37,581 nucleotides of DNA from Desulfosporosinus metallidurans (GCF_001936615.1 NZ_MLBF01000046.1:1-37581); one strand, 5' to 3'. Shown: positions 15,307-23,680, numbered from the stretch's first letter. Program-made: numbers and translations. Notes: generated from the sequence alone by a model not told the origin.

Positions 15307-16758
15307 TGAATTCAAATTAGAACCCCAGGCCTGAGACTTTACAATTCCATAAACTTTTTCAGTGTTCTGGCCTGAGCGACAAAGATCACTTTGGCGAACT
15401 CCGGGAATCCAGAGCACCTCGTTTTCGCACGCCATCAGGGGGAGTCGATTTCTCAGCATAACTGGGATATTCTCCTCCTGGAAAACCTTCTTAATTGACT
15501 TATGCCCCACACCTCGGAACCACATCCTGTCTCCTTGCCGCCGAGTTCGAAACACCATCCGCTCCGAAAACTTCCCTAAGAGATCTTTGCTAAACACTGC
15601 AACCCTGTTCTCGCGTTCATCAAAGGACCCGTTCGCTGAGTAATACTCAGATTCTCCCAGCAGTCCAATCTCCATTTTCAGGCTTGTAAATTCGTACCAA
15701 ACCCCAATGTCCATGGAGATTTCCGAAAAGGGTAGATTTGTTATCTGTTTACCGGATGTCGCTACCACTTTGGACTTTACACTATCAGCATAAGCGCTAA
15801 ACCAAACCCCTTCTTCCGTAATTTTAACCCTCATTCCAGGCAAATCCTGTGCCCAACCAGCCTTCCCCTGAAAATCCATGATTTTCGCAACATAGTCAAA
15901 CCCCAAGCCTCGTGGCTCATGGGTGACAAGCATCGCAGCCCTACGCAATAGTCTGGAAAGAATCGCTGCAGGTTCAGTAAAGACATTACGTTTCAAGCCA
16001 ATCTCATCGTCCGAACCTTCTAGATGGTAGTTCTTCCAGGCCACCTCCACCTGCTGGGTTATATATTCCTCGTCCCAACGCAGAAGTTCTCCAGTTCGAC
16101 CTAAGGCCTCCTGAATCCGAGGATTATAATCCCTCTCCAATTCAGGTAATAATTCTAGGCGAATTCGGTTGCGAACATAAACTGGTTCTTCGTTCGAACG
16201 ATCTAAGGCATAGGGCAAAGCTTCTCGCTTACAGTAATTCAAGATATCCGCTTTAGAAAACGTCAGCAAGGGTCGGATGGTCGAGCCTTTCGCGGGATAT
16301 ATTCCAGCTAGGCCAGCAGTTCCACTTCCTCTGAGTAACCGATAAAGAATGGTCTCTGCTTGGTCGCCGAGATGATGGGCTGTTGCCAAAAGAGTGCACC
16401 CCTCTTTGCGCATATCCTCTTTCCAACGAGCGTAACGCCATTCCCGAGCGGCCTCTTGAAACGATTGGCCCCTAGCTTTAGCATACGCTTTAGAATCGAA
16501 ACGATGAATAATGCAAGGAGTCTCCCACTCCGCTGCCATCTTCTGAACCATACGTTCCTCATCATCGGACTCTTTCCGAACTCCGTGATGAACATGCGAC
16601 AAAACCAAGGAAATCCCTTTTAACCGTTCCTCTCGTACATACCGCCAAAGAATATGACTTAAAGCCATTGAGTCCGGCCCTCCGGATACTGCAACCAAAA
16701 CTTTAGCGTTTTGGGGAATCAAATGAGGTAATATGTGTGTGTGCAGTCTTTCGTACAT
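15301..16758 (-). CDS. tilS: tRNA(Ile)-lysidine synthetase
   Basis: Modifies C34 of the CAU-anticodon tRNA-Ile to lysidine, changing its decoding from Met to Ile; essential in most bacteria. The 485-residue product has the N-type ATP pyrophosphatase loop SGGPDSM (25-31), the HHLGDQAETILYRLLRGSG signature, the linker domain and a C-terminal substrate-binding domain with RRQGDRMWFRGVGHKSIKK. Length is as expected for the Bacillus-type enzyme. The ATG has GGGGGCG upstream, and the gene begins 56 bases inside the preceding ThrE-like gene, an unusually long overlap. Confidence 0.95.
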   Translation of the reverse strand: MYERLHTHILPHLIPQNAKVLVAVSGGPDSMALSHILWRYVREERLKGISLVLSHVHHGVRKESDDEERMVQKMAAEWETPCIIHRFDSKAYAKARGQSFQEAAREWRYARWKEDMRKEGCTLLATAHHLGDQAETILYRLLRGSGTAGLAGIYPAKGSTIRPLLTFSKADILNYCKREALPYALDRSNEEPVYVRNRIRLELLPELERDYNPRIQEALGRTGELLRWDEEYITQQVEVAWKNYHLEGSDDEIGLKRNVFTEPAAILSRLLRRAAMLVTHEPRGLGFDYVAKIMDFQGKAGWAQDLPGMRVKITEEGVWFSAYADSVKSKVVATSGKQITNLPFSEISMDIGVWYEFTSLKMEIGLLGESEYYSANGSFDERENRVAVFSKDLLGKFSERMVFRTRRQGDRMWFRGVGHKSIKKVFQEENIPVMLRNRLPLMACENEVLWIPGVRQSDLCRSGQNTEKVYGIVKSQAWGSNLNSL

Positions 16759-17173
16759 GTCTCGCGCCCCCTTTCCGAACTAAACGTAGGGGAACTGTCG
16801 CTAAGGCAATCCCAACTGCTATCGCGCCCGCTGCAAACAACGTCTCCGCCCCTGTAGTCAAAGCCCCAATAAAATCCCCTTTGACCAAAGCCAACATCGT
16901 CGAGTAAGCTCCCACTCCAGGTACTAGGGGAATAATCCCTGGTACTGCAATAATCAAAACCGGAACCCGGAACATATGGGCTCCTCCTTCCGCCAAAAGC
17001 CCAATTCCTACTGATGCCAAAAAGATAGCAGTATTCGTACTTCCCAGAGACCTGAAAATCAACCACCCGATCGTTCCAGCAAAAGCGCCTGGCAATAAGT
17101 AACGGACAGGAACATTAAAAACCACTGCAAAGGCGAGCGTAGCAATGAAGGAGACAGCAAGTTCTATCAGCAT
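16703..17173 (-). CDS. Threonine/serine exporter, short membrane subunit (DUF3815, YjjB-like)
   Basis: A 156-residue protein with four or five membrane segments and the family sequence FRVPVLIIAVPGIIPLVPGVGAYSTM (shown here in part: IIPLVPGVGAYS). It corresponds to the C-terminal half of ThrE exporters. The other half is encoded at 19420-20184, with fhs between them. The ATG has GGAGGTAG. Its C-terminal 18 codons overlap the start of tilS. Transport of threonine, serine or another small acid is inferred from the family; some relatives export succinate. Confidence 0.88.
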   Translation of the reverse strand: MLIELAVSFIATLAFAVVFNVPVRYLLPGAFAGTIGWLIFRSLGSTNTAIFLASVGIGLLAEGGAHMFRVPVLIIAVPGIIPLVPGVGAYSTMLALVKGDFIGALTTGAETLFAAGAIAVGIALATVPLRLVRKGGARHVRKTAHTHITSFDSPKR

Positions 17174-17288
17174 TATTCTACCTCCATAGCGTTGAAAAAC
17201 TCATATTCTATACCTTAACATTCTCTCCGCTTAAACACAACGACATACTTAGTCGATCTAGTTAAGCGCCATAAAAAAAAGTACTAAA

Positions 17289-17317
17289 AAAGGAAAAGCC
17301 CCGATTGCTCAGGGCCT
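17289..17317 (-). terminator. Intrinsic terminator after fhs
   Basis: On the minus strand GCCC (17315-17312) pairs with GGGC (17301-17298), the loop being about ten bases, and TTTTCCTTTTTT follows. It lies some 45 bases past the fhs stop. Confidence 0.65.
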
Positions 17318-17358
17318 CAAAAAATCTTTCATCTGTTAGAAATAGTGCTCGTCTAACT

Positions 17359-19119
17359 CTAGAATAAGCCGCTAACTTTACCAGTCTTGGTATCAACATC
17401 AATTCTTCTATAAGCAGGGTCTGAACTAGTACCAGGCATCAAAGTAATTGTACCCGCCATTGGGCAGAGGAACTTTGCGCCACCATAAACCAAGATGTCA
17501 CGAATTGGCAATCTCCAGCCAGTGGGTACCCCTTTTAAAGCAGGGTCATGGGATAAACTTAAATGAGTTTTTACCATCATGGTCGAGAAATCAGCATAAT
17601 ACGGATCCGATTCAAATCTCTTAGCCTTAGCTTCTGCTTCTGGAGCCCAATCTACGCCGTCAGCGCCGTAAACTTCTTTAGCGATAAGCTCGACACGCTC
17701 GCGGAGAGGCATTTCCAACGGATAGAGGGGTTTGAATTCAGACTTCTCTTTACAAGCATCCATAACGGCATCTGCCAATTCCAAAGCACCATCTCCACCT
17801 TCGAGCCAGTGATTGGAGTAAGCACAACGAGCTCCCGCTTCCTTAGCAATTTTCTTAACTAAGTTTATTTCTGCTTCGGTATCCGTATAGAAGCCGTTTA
17901 CGCAGACAACAGGTACAATTCCGGATTTCTTAACCGTTTTAAGATGATGAAGTAGATTAGCGCACCCTTTTTCCACAAGTTCGAGATTTTCTTGAACATA
18001 CTCTTCAGGTAGCGGACGACCCGGTACCACAGCAGGTCCGCCTCCGTGCATTTTCAAAGCTCGGATCGTAGCCACGAGAACCGAGACATTCGGTTTCAAG
18101 CCGCCCAAACGTGCTTTAACATTCCAGAACTTCTCAAAACCGATATCTGCAGCAAATCCGCTTTCCGTAACATGGTAATCAAACATCTTGAGGCCCAAGC
18201 GGTCAGCAATAATTGAAGACTGACCGATCGCAATATTAGCAAACGGACCAGCATGAACCATGACAGGCTGACCCTCAGCAGTATAACAAATCGTCGGGTT
18301 AATTGTATTACGCATCCAAGCGGTCATTGCACCGTCGACTTCTAAGTCTTTAGTCGTAACCGGTTCGCCTTTCTTGTTATACGCAACAATAATTTTACCG
18401 ATCCGTTCTCTCAAGTCAGGAAGATCTTTGGCAATCGCCAGAATAGCCATTAACTCGGAGCCCACTGCAATCCCAAATTTAGATTGCATTTGGAAACCGT
18501 CTTTTTTACCGCCAATACCAATGATAATATTTCTCAAACCTTGAGCAGCAAAATCTATGATCCAGCCCATTTCTACATTCTTAGGGTCGATATCCAAGCG
18601 CTTCAAACCCCGTTTAGCTAACTCTTCGTCTGTATAGTTAGCCTCGTGCTGCATCCGAGCATTAAGAGCCACCATGGCGAGGTTGTGGGCGTTCATAATA
18701 TCGTTGATATCCCCGGTTAATCCTAGGGAAAACTCTGTCATCGGTATTAACAGAGCATTACCACCACCTGCGGCTGTCCCCTTAATATTCATCGTTGGGC
18801 CACCCGACGGTTGTCGCAAGGCGCCACCTACGTTAACTCCTCTTTTAGCAAGCCCCTCAATCAAACCTAAGGAAGTCGTTGTTTTCCCTTCCCCTAATGG
18901 AGTCGGTGTGATAGCTGTAACTTCGATATAGAAGCCATCCGGCTTATCTTTGAGGCGTTCCATCATTTTCAGAAAGTCGACTTTTGGTGTTCTTCCGTAA
19001 GGAATTAATTCATCCTTTTTGAGTGACAGTTTTTCTACTAATTCGTCAACAGTAGGCATGTTCTTTTCAGCTTCTTCGGCAATCTGCCAGTCCTTTAGTT
19101 TTGTAGCATCCCAAGCCAT
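17359..19119 (-). CDS. fhs: Formate-tetrahydrofolate ligase
   Basis: Activates formate to 10-formyl-tetrahydrofolate with ATP, the second step of the methyl branch of the Wood-Ljungdahl pathway, and a source of one-carbon units for purines. The 586-residue product has the nucleotide loop TPTPLGEGKTTTSLGL (71-86) and the family stretches GGGNALLIPMTEF, MVHAGPFANIAIGQSSI and NLLHHLKTV. It is about 30 residues longer than the commonest 556-residue form, as in several Clostridia. It has its own terminator and an unusual 300-base structured leader, and it separates the two ThrE halves, so it looks like an independent unit. Confidence 0.97.
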   Translation of the reverse strand: MAWDATKLKDWQIAEEAEKNMPTVDELVEKLSLKKDELIPYGRTPKVDFLKMMERLKDKPDGFYIEVTAITPTPLGEGKTTTSLGLIEGLAKRGVNVGGALRQPSGGPTMNIKGTAAGGGNALLIPMTEFSLGLTGDINDIMNAHNLAMVALNARMQHEANYTDEELAKRGLKRLDIDPKNVEMGWIIDFAAQGLRNIIIGIGGKKDGFQMQSKFGIAVGSELMAILAIAKDLPDLRERIGKIIVAYNKKGEPVTTKDLEVDGAMTAWMRNTINPTICYTAEGQPVMVHAGPFANIAIGQSSIIADRLGLKMFDYHVTESGFAADIGFEKFWNVKARLGGLKPNVSVLVATIRALKMHGGGPAVVPGRPLPEEYVQENLELVEKGCANLLHHLKTVKKSGIVPVVCVNGFYTDTEAEINLVKKIAKEAGARCAYSNHWLEGGDGALELADAVMDACKEKSEFKPLYPLEMPLRERVELIAKEVYGADGVDWAPEAEAKAKRFESDPYYADFSTMMVKTHLSLSHDPALKGVPTGWRLPIRDILVYGGAKFLCPMAGTITLMPGTSSDPAYRRIDVDTKTGKVSGLF

Positions 19120-19419
19120 AATTTAATCCGCTCCCTCAATCAAATTTCTTACTCTTTGAAAACCTGAAACAGAAACCAAAGCCTTTCTCCCCCCAGTTAT
19201 CACCTAGGTACAAAAAAGAAGTTAAGTCTATCCCCTAGTTCAGCCCAATCAATGTGATTAGTATATCCAAAGAAGTAATTTAACTAATCACCAGGGTTAT
19301 TTCTAAACTTAACTTTTGAAACGCCTGGTTAAACCGCAAGGCGCAAGGCTGTCTCAATAAAGACATAATTGTTAGATTCGACACATAATTCTGAGTTCCT
19401 GCTTGCTTCATAATTTTCA
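19120..19419. other. 300-base leader region of fhs
   Basis: No gene is seen. On the minus strand the region holds, in order, a GC-rich hairpin (CGCCT/AGGCG with an inner GGTT/AACC, near 19322-19343), the nested inverted repeats at 19219-19315, a T run, and the fhs ribosome site GAGGGAGCGG. No known riboswitch consensus (including tetrahydrofolate classes) is recognisable. A weak sigma-A match, TTGATT then TAGACT, 16 bases apart, lies within the nested repeats. Confidence 0.6.
19219..19315 (-). ncRNA. Candidate structured RNA leader of fhs
   Basis: Three nested inverted repeats are visible on the minus strand. The outer stem is 12 pairs, AAGTTAAGTTTA (19315-19304) with TAGACTTAACTT (19230-19219), one a G-U pair. 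The middle is CCCT with AGGG. The inner stem is nine perfect pairs, GTGATTAGT (19291-19283) with ACTAATCAC (19262-19254), closing a 20-base loop. TTCTTTTTTG follows the outer stem, as in a terminator or attenuator. It may regulate fhs, end the ThrE/spoIIE transcript, or be a double operator. Confidence 0.45.
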
Positions 19420-20184
19420 TTAGGGCAAGGTCCCGCCAACCCACAAATAAAGCGTCAATACCGCCCCCACTCCTGAGGCGATCGAAAGCGCTACTCCAAA
19501 TGCTTCCACCCCACGGATCGAGGCCGAAACTAGATCTTCAAATAAGGCATCTCTAACTGACGTTGTAATAGCTAACCCGGGGACAAGCACCATAATTGAT
19601 CCAACGATTGCCAAATCAAATTCTAACGCTGGCCAAAGCTGCTTTACAGTAAGATTGGCGATGGCAGTGATCACCCCTGCAATTGCCAGTGAAATGAAGT
19701 TCAGAACTTCTCTATTCTGCAGAAATTCCATCACAGACAAGACAAGGAAACCAGTAATTCCAGCCACAATGACTGACCCTACGTGGGCCCCTAACAAATA
19801 GCTAAACGTTGCACTGCCAATCGCCCCTGCTAAAAGACGAATCCTTGTTGGATATCTTCTTGGCAAGCGTTCCACCTTCAGAAGCTCATTATAGGCCGAT
19901 TCAACCGTTAAAATTCCTTCCGAGAGCTGCCGCGAAATTCGATTTACCTCAAGGACTTTGGCCAAATTAAATCCACGGTTATGGATTCGAACAACGCGTG
20001 TATGGGTTTGTAGTCCCTCGTTTATGGTGCAAAATATCCCTTGCGGAATAGCAAAGACATCTGCAGTTTGTGCGCCGCCTGCTAAGGCCATCCGCACCAT
20101 GGTCTCTTCGACACGAAATGTTTCTCCACCATTCTCTAAAATCAATTGTCCGGCCAAGAGTACAAGATCAGCAAGATCCTCCAT
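19420..20184 (-). CDS. Threonine/serine exporter, long subunit (ThrE N-terminal type, YjjP-like)
   Basis: A 254-residue protein: a soluble N-terminal part (about 1-110) with the family stretch ILENGGETFRVEET and FAIPQGIFCTI, then about five membrane segments including SIMVLVPGLAITTSVRD. It matches the DUF1212/ThrE family and needs the short subunit, here found beyond fhs at 16703-17173. The start is uncertain: the ATG at 20184 gives a family-like N-terminus, but upstream GTG and TTG codons are in frame and the ribosome site is weak. It lies eight bases after spoIIE, probably on the same transcript. Confidence 0.88.
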   Translation of the reverse strand: MEDLADLVLLAGQLILENGGETFRVEETMVRMALAGGAQTADVFAIPQGIFCTINEGLQTHTRVVRIHNRGFNLAKVLEVNRISRQLSEGILTVESAYNELLKVERLPRRYPTRIRLLAGAIGSATFSYLLGAHVGSVIVAGITGFLVLSVMEFLQNREVLNFISLAIAGVITAIANLTVKQLWPALEFDLAIVGSIMVLVPGLAITTSVRDALFEDLVSASIRGVEAFGVALSIASGVGAVLTLYLWVGGTLP

Positions 20185-20192
20185 AATAATTA

Positions 20193-22277
20193 TCACTCGT
20201 TCCAATAATTTTTTCGAATGACCAATATAATTCCATCATCGTCCAAGGTTCCTTCGCTTAACCGACGTGCTTCCTGAACAATAAGGTCAGTGATTTCTTG
20301 AGACTTATTTAGGGGCGTTCTCCCTAATAGATCCCCAATCCAATCCGTACCTTCTTTGAGAACGTCTTGTACCCCATCTGTTAATAATACCAAGGTTTCC
20401 CCACTTTGCATTTCCCCTTCAATAATCGGGATATCAATCTGGTTTAAGATACCCGCAGGAAGACTTGACGATGCGAACGATTTCACTCCATCAGGCGTGA
20501 TCAAATAAGAGGGAGACGCGCCTATTTTAATTAGCTTTATATTTGATGATTCTAAATCGAGAATTGCCATATCAATTGTAACGAAACTTTCTTCGGGGGA
20601 ACGTAAGACTAAGATAGAGTTCAAGGCCTGAATTGCGCCTTCCGGATCAAAACCTGTGGTCAGTAGTTGCTCAAGGAGGGTTAACGCGGTGGCGCTCATC
20701 TTGGCAGCAGTTTCTCCCACTCCCATTCCGTCACTTAAAATAAAGGCATGCTGAGTTGAAGAGAAGGCAATAGAAGCATAATTATCTCCACTCATTCCAT
20801 TTCCAGTTTTCGTAAAGGTAGCTATACCTACATCAAGAAACTGACGTCGGCGGCGAGCTAAATTCGATGGTTTAACAACTTCCCAGTTATGTTGGGTGTG
20901 AAGCTCCTTAGCAAGATTCCCTATGACTTGGGAGACGTTGAGAAACTGGCGAGACAATGCATCTTGATTAAGAACCAAACGACGACGCCAAGTTTCCTGG
21001 CTCTTCTCTTGTTCTATGATAAATTGCACGCCCAGTAACATTTCCTTTAGTCGTCCACAATGGCGTTTCCACTCGACAGGTAATGACTGTAACTTTACAT
21101 CCGCTTGGTTCTCAACCAAACCAAATAGTTCAAAGAAGATATGGTAAGTCTTATAAAATTCTCGGTTCCAGCAGGCCTCCATTGTCGGGCAGGAATGACA
21201 CACACGCTCGACTAGGACATTCATGAGTTCGGGAACTTCTTGGCGCATCTCGAACGATTCTGACTCAGCTGCCTGATAGCTCAAAGCGATTTGATCAAAG
21301 ATTTCTGCCAAGGCCTTTACCTTGGAAACCGTAGTTTCCACCTCTGGAATCGCTTTTGGTTTCAAGAAGTCCCTTCGGGGAGTTGCCCCCGGCCACAGAA
21401 GAAAGAGGAATAGACCCACTGTGGAAGAAATAAGTTGAGTATAGATGGCCTCTTGTCTTAGGAAAACAGTCAACATCAGCATAACCGCAATGAAAGCAGT
21501 TCCAATCCCTATTTTTCCAAGCTGACGAAAGGCGCCTGTACAAAAACCAGCCAAACCGTAAATTCCGGCGTCCATAAGATTTTGGGCATTGATCGTTAAT
21601 TGAGGCATAAAACCCAATATTGCTCCAACGCCCGCCGCAGTTCCAGCACCATACCGTTCCGATACAAATAAAGTAAAAAAACTCAACAAGACCACGGAAA
21701 AATTTATTCCCATTACCTGAACGCCCTCAAGTCCACTAATTACGCCTATCAAGATAAAAAGCCAGGCAATTCCTTGTTCACGTTGGAATTCGCCCCTCCA
21801 GATAGCCTCTTGATGATTCAAAGCAAACCAGAAAATGATGGCCCCACTCCCGGCCAAGATACTATGAAAGCCAACTGTGAGTAACACGAAAAGGTCCGGT
21901 TTTGCCAAGCTTATTGCCAGAGAAGAAATGAGGGCTACCATTAAACTTGTCAGGATAACTAAAAAAATCCCCTGATGCTTTTTCTTCCGGACTGAGGGCA
22001 AAATCACCATCAATGTTGCTAACATTAAGACCACTTGTAAAGCAAAGGACACATCCTTCAAGGAAATTACGCCGATTAAAATACCGAGTAACCCAAAGGA
22101 AAATCCGCTTTCGCCCCTCAAGAGCAAAGCTGCACCAAACGCAACCCCGAAAGGATGAAGGCCCAAAATACTGCCCCGCGCCAACAACCCTCCCAAGATC
22201 AGTGGAAAAAGCGAACTTTCGATTGATATCCTGCTACGCAGGCCTTGATCTAATTTTAGCGTTGCCCACTCTGCCAT
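20193..22277 (-). CDS. spoIIE: Stage II sporulation protein E
   Basis: A PP2C-type phosphatase that dephosphorylates SpoIIAA at the polar septum and so activates sigma-F in the forespore. The 694-residue product has about ten N-terminal membrane spans (to about 310), a central region with CHSCPTMEAC, and a C-terminal PP2C domain with GMSGDNY, LSDGMGVGE, LLTDGVQDVL and the metal-binding DDDGIILV. The ATG at 22277 has GAGGTG just upstream; an in-frame start at 22319 would overlap the promoter region. A -10 box lies 31 bases upstream. It is followed at eight bases by a ThrE subunit gene. Confidence 0.97.
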   Translation of the reverse strand: MAEWATLKLDQGLRSRISIESSLFPLILGGLLARGSILGLHPFGVAFGAALLLRGESGFSFGLLGILIGVISLKDVSFALQVVLMLATLMVILPSVRKKKHQGIFLVILTSLMVALISSLAISLAKPDLFVLLTVGFHSILAGSGAIIFWFALNHQEAIWRGEFQREQGIAWLFILIGVISGLEGVQVMGINFSVVLLSFFTLFVSERYGAGTAAGVGAILGFMPQLTINAQNLMDAGIYGLAGFCTGAFRQLGKIGIGTAFIAVMLMLTVFLRQEAIYTQLISSTVGLFLFLLWPGATPRRDFLKPKAIPEVETTVSKVKALAEIFDQIALSYQAAESESFEMRQEVPELMNVLVERVCHSCPTMEACWNREFYKTYHIFFELFGLVENQADVKLQSLPVEWKRHCGRLKEMLLGVQFIIEQEKSQETWRRRLVLNQDALSRQFLNVSQVIGNLAKELHTQHNWEVVKPSNLARRRRQFLDVGIATFTKTGNGMSGDNYASIAFSSTQHAFILSDGMGVGETAAKMSATALTLLEQLLTTGFDPEGAIQALNSILVLRSPEESFVTIDMAILDLESSNIKLIKIGASPSYLITPDGVKSFASSSLPAGILNQIDIPIIEGEMQSGETLVLLTDGVQDVLKEGTDWIGDLLGRTPLNKSQEITDLIVQEARRLSEGTLDDDGIILVIRKNYWNE

Positions 22278-22307
22278 AATGTCACCTCTTACCCATATTA
22301 TGGTAAC

Positions 22308-22372
22308 ATTATAGCTCATATTAAGAGCAAACCTTGTCTAGTAAAGTCAATTATGCGCAACAACTTTCGACG
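22308..22372 (-). promoter_or_regulatory. spoIIE promoter region with a Spo0A-box-like site
   Basis: On the minus strand TATAAT (22313-22308) lies about 30 bases before the spoIIE start without a good -35 at normal spacing. TTGACT lies further up (22350-22345), 31 bases away. CGTCGAA (22372-22366) is six of seven to the Spo0A box TGTCGAA. In Bacillus, spoIIE uses a Spo0A-activated sigma-A promoter with abnormal spacing, so this arrangement is plausible. Confidence 0.4.
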
Positions 22373-22496
22373 CTGTTCCTATAAAAACCCTTTATTCTTT
22401 GGCTATAACCCTATGACTCTCTATGATATGTCCGCATTTTCAAAAAACTGTATGTAGAAAAACTCTGAATTCAAGGTAGTTTTTCTTACAGATATA

Positions 22497-22518
22497 AGAA
22501 AAACCGCCCCCGGCGGTT
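22497..22518 (-). terminator. Intrinsic terminator after yabR
   Basis: AACCGCC and GGCGGTT (22502-22508 and 22512-22518) form a seven-base stem with a three-base loop. On the minus strand TTTCTT follows. It lies a few bases past the yabR stop and upstream of the spoIIE promoter. Confidence 0.8.
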
Positions 22519-22523
22519 AAATC

Positions 22524-22913
22524 CTAATATCTGCTTGAACCTCTACCTCCACGTTTAGAATCCGTGGCCCTGCGAAATTCTGTCTGACGCTCATCACTGT
22601 CTTTTATAAACTTAGCCAATTTATCCTCAAAGGACACAGTTGGAGGAAGACGGCGTTCACGACCCACATTACGAACAGGGGGGTTTGCTTGTTTAATTGA
22701 AAGTCCGATTTTCCCTTTTTCATCAACGTGAATAACTTTTACTTTAACATGATCCTGTTCCTTTAGGTAATCCCGAACATCCTTGACATAGGCATCAGCG
22801 ACTTCCGAGATATGTACGAGTCCGGTTACTCTATCCGGCAATTCAATAAATGCTCCAAAGTTCGTGATCCCCGTCACGACTCCTTCAACAATACTGCCAA
22901 CGTCAATGGCCAT
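22524..22913 (-). CDS. yabR: S1-domain RNA-binding protein YabR
   Basis: A 129-residue protein with one S1 fold at residues 1-75 (GSIVEGVVTGITNFGAFIEL, then TGLVHISEVADAYVKDV and GKIGLSIKQ), followed by a basic, glycine- and serine-rich tail (GGRGSSRY). The family resembles the S1 part of polynucleotide phosphorylase and is found after divIC in many Firmicutes, as here. The precise RNA target is unknown. AAGGAGG lies upstream of the ATG at slightly long spacing. A terminator ends the unit just past its stop. Confidence 0.92.
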   Translation of the reverse strand: MAIDVGSIVEGVVTGITNFGAFIELPDRVTGLVHISEVADAYVKDVRDYLKEQDHVKVKVIHVDEKGKIGLSIKQANPPVRNVGRERRLPPTVSFEDKLAKFIKDSDERQTEFRRATDSKRGGRGSSRY

Positions 22914-23012
22914 ACGAAGTAAACTCCTCCTTGTGATGATCTATCTATACCTACTCATATTATATGCAGCACATTTCATGCCTGTCAAGGTTAAGACGAC
23001 GAATGTAGAGTA

Positions 23013-23324
23013 CTAATTCTTGGGAGAAATGAGAATCTCGCCATGTTTTACGAGTCCTAACTGCTCCCGGGCCAATTGTTCGATGTAACTTGGAGTGTTT
23101 AACTGTGTAATTTCATCATGAAGAAGTTTTTCCTGTTGAAGCAAAGTTACCTTTTCTTGACTCAAATTGGCTAATTGTCCTTCAACTTGAGAACGGAGTT
23201 TCAACAGTTGCCATCCTGAACTTCCAGCCACAGCCAGTGTAATGCACAGAACAAAAAGAGACCCGCTCCGAAGTCGAACCCTTTTTCGATTTTGAGTCTT
23301 AATCTTCTGTCGAGCCCTCTTCAT
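23013..23324 (-). CDS. divIC: Cell-division protein DivIC (FtsB-like)
   Basis: A small single-span membrane protein of the divisome that works with DivIB/FtsQ and FtsL. The 103-residue product has a short basic cytoplasmic tail (1-20, rich in Lys/Arg), one membrane segment (about 21-38), a coiled coil (about 42-75) and the family C-terminal stretch YIEQLAREQLGLVKHGEI. The ATG has GGAGGAGAGG. It overlaps the end of the preceding HTH gene by 26 bases and shares its promoter, the one with DnaA boxes downstream of it. Confidence 0.92.
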   Translation of the reverse strand: MKRARQKIKTQNRKRVRLRSGSLFVLCITLAVAGSSGWQLLKLRSQVEGQLANLSQEKVTLLQQEKLLHDEITQLNTPSYIEQLAREQLGLVKHGEILISPKN

Positions 23325-23541
23325 CCAATTCCTCTCCTCCTAAGCCAAGTTCTCCTCCCGGGATAATACAAACGATCTCGTATCCTTTACTCCTCGCTCG
23401 GGTTAATAAAGTAGCCACAGAACTCTGGCTGAGACGAAGTTGTTTGGCAATGGTTTCAAGTGGTTTTCCACTTTCTTTGAGAATCACCGCTTGGCGCTCC
23501 CGAAAGCTTAACTTTTCTAAGCCTCTTATTTCTAGTTGCAC
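23299..23541 (-). CDS. Small sigma-region-4-like helix-turn-helix protein
   Basis: An 80-residue protein I cannot name. Residues 10-55 (LSFRERQAVILKESGKPLET, then IAKQLRLSQSSVATLLTRAR) read as a sigma-70 region 4 or LuxR-like helix-turn-helix; a short hydrophobic stretch, YEIVCIIPGGELGLG, and an acidic tail follow. There is no second sigma domain, so it is not a full sigma factor. The start is GTG with GGGTGA upstream. It overlaps divIC by 26 bases, so the two are translated together, and its 5' leader is packed with DnaA boxes. It may regulate this division unit or sporulation genes nearby; that is inference. Confidence 0.8.
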   Translation of the reverse strand: MQLEIRGLEKLSFRERQAVILKESGKPLETIAKQLRLSQSSVATLLTRARSKGYEIVCIIPGGELGLGGEELDEEGSTED

Positions 23542-23565
23542 TGTGGTTCACCCTTGCTAAAAAAG

Positions 23566-23632
23566 TTATACACAAAGTGTGGATAATCTGTGGACAAATC
23601 ACTTACAAACCATGGACAAAACATGAGGATAA
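23566..23632. promoter_or_regulatory. Cluster of DnaA boxes upstream of the HTH-divIC unit
   Basis: Against the DnaA box TTATCCACA: TTATACACA at 23566-23574 (8/9, forward), TGTGGATAA at 23578-23586 (9/9, reverse), TGTGGACAA at 23589-23597 (8/9, reverse) and TGAGGATAA at 23624-23632 (8/9, reverse). CATGGACAA at 23611-23619 is weaker. The reverse boxes start at 23578, 23589 and 23611, spaced 11 and 22 bases, so they face one side of the helix. A further perfect box is at 23866-23874 inside yabQ. Confidence 0.75.
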
Positions 23633-23636
23633 CTCC

Positions 23637-23665
23637 ATTATAGCCACTCCCTATTCAGTAATCAA
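23637..23665 (-). promoter_or_regulatory. Sigma-A promoter for HTH-divIC-yabR
   Basis: On the minus strand TTGATT (23665-23660) and a consensus TATAAT (23642-23637) are 17 bases apart, just past the yabQ stop. The start site would be near 23630, inside the last DnaA box, with the remaining boxes in the transcribed leader. Confidence 0.7.
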
Positions 23666-23680
23666 TCCCTCTGGAAAATT

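Noticed and set aside
19120..19419. Known tetrahydrofolate riboswitch in front of fhs
   Set aside because: The conserved core sequences of the known classes are not present; only generic stems are seen.
20800..21100. Frameshift or truncation in spoIIE
   Set aside because: The frame is continuous through membrane, central and PP2C regions with all metal-binding motifs.
22320..22523. tRNA genes between yabR and spoIIE, as in Bacillus
   Set aside because: No TTCRANY arm or cloverleaf can be found on either strand.
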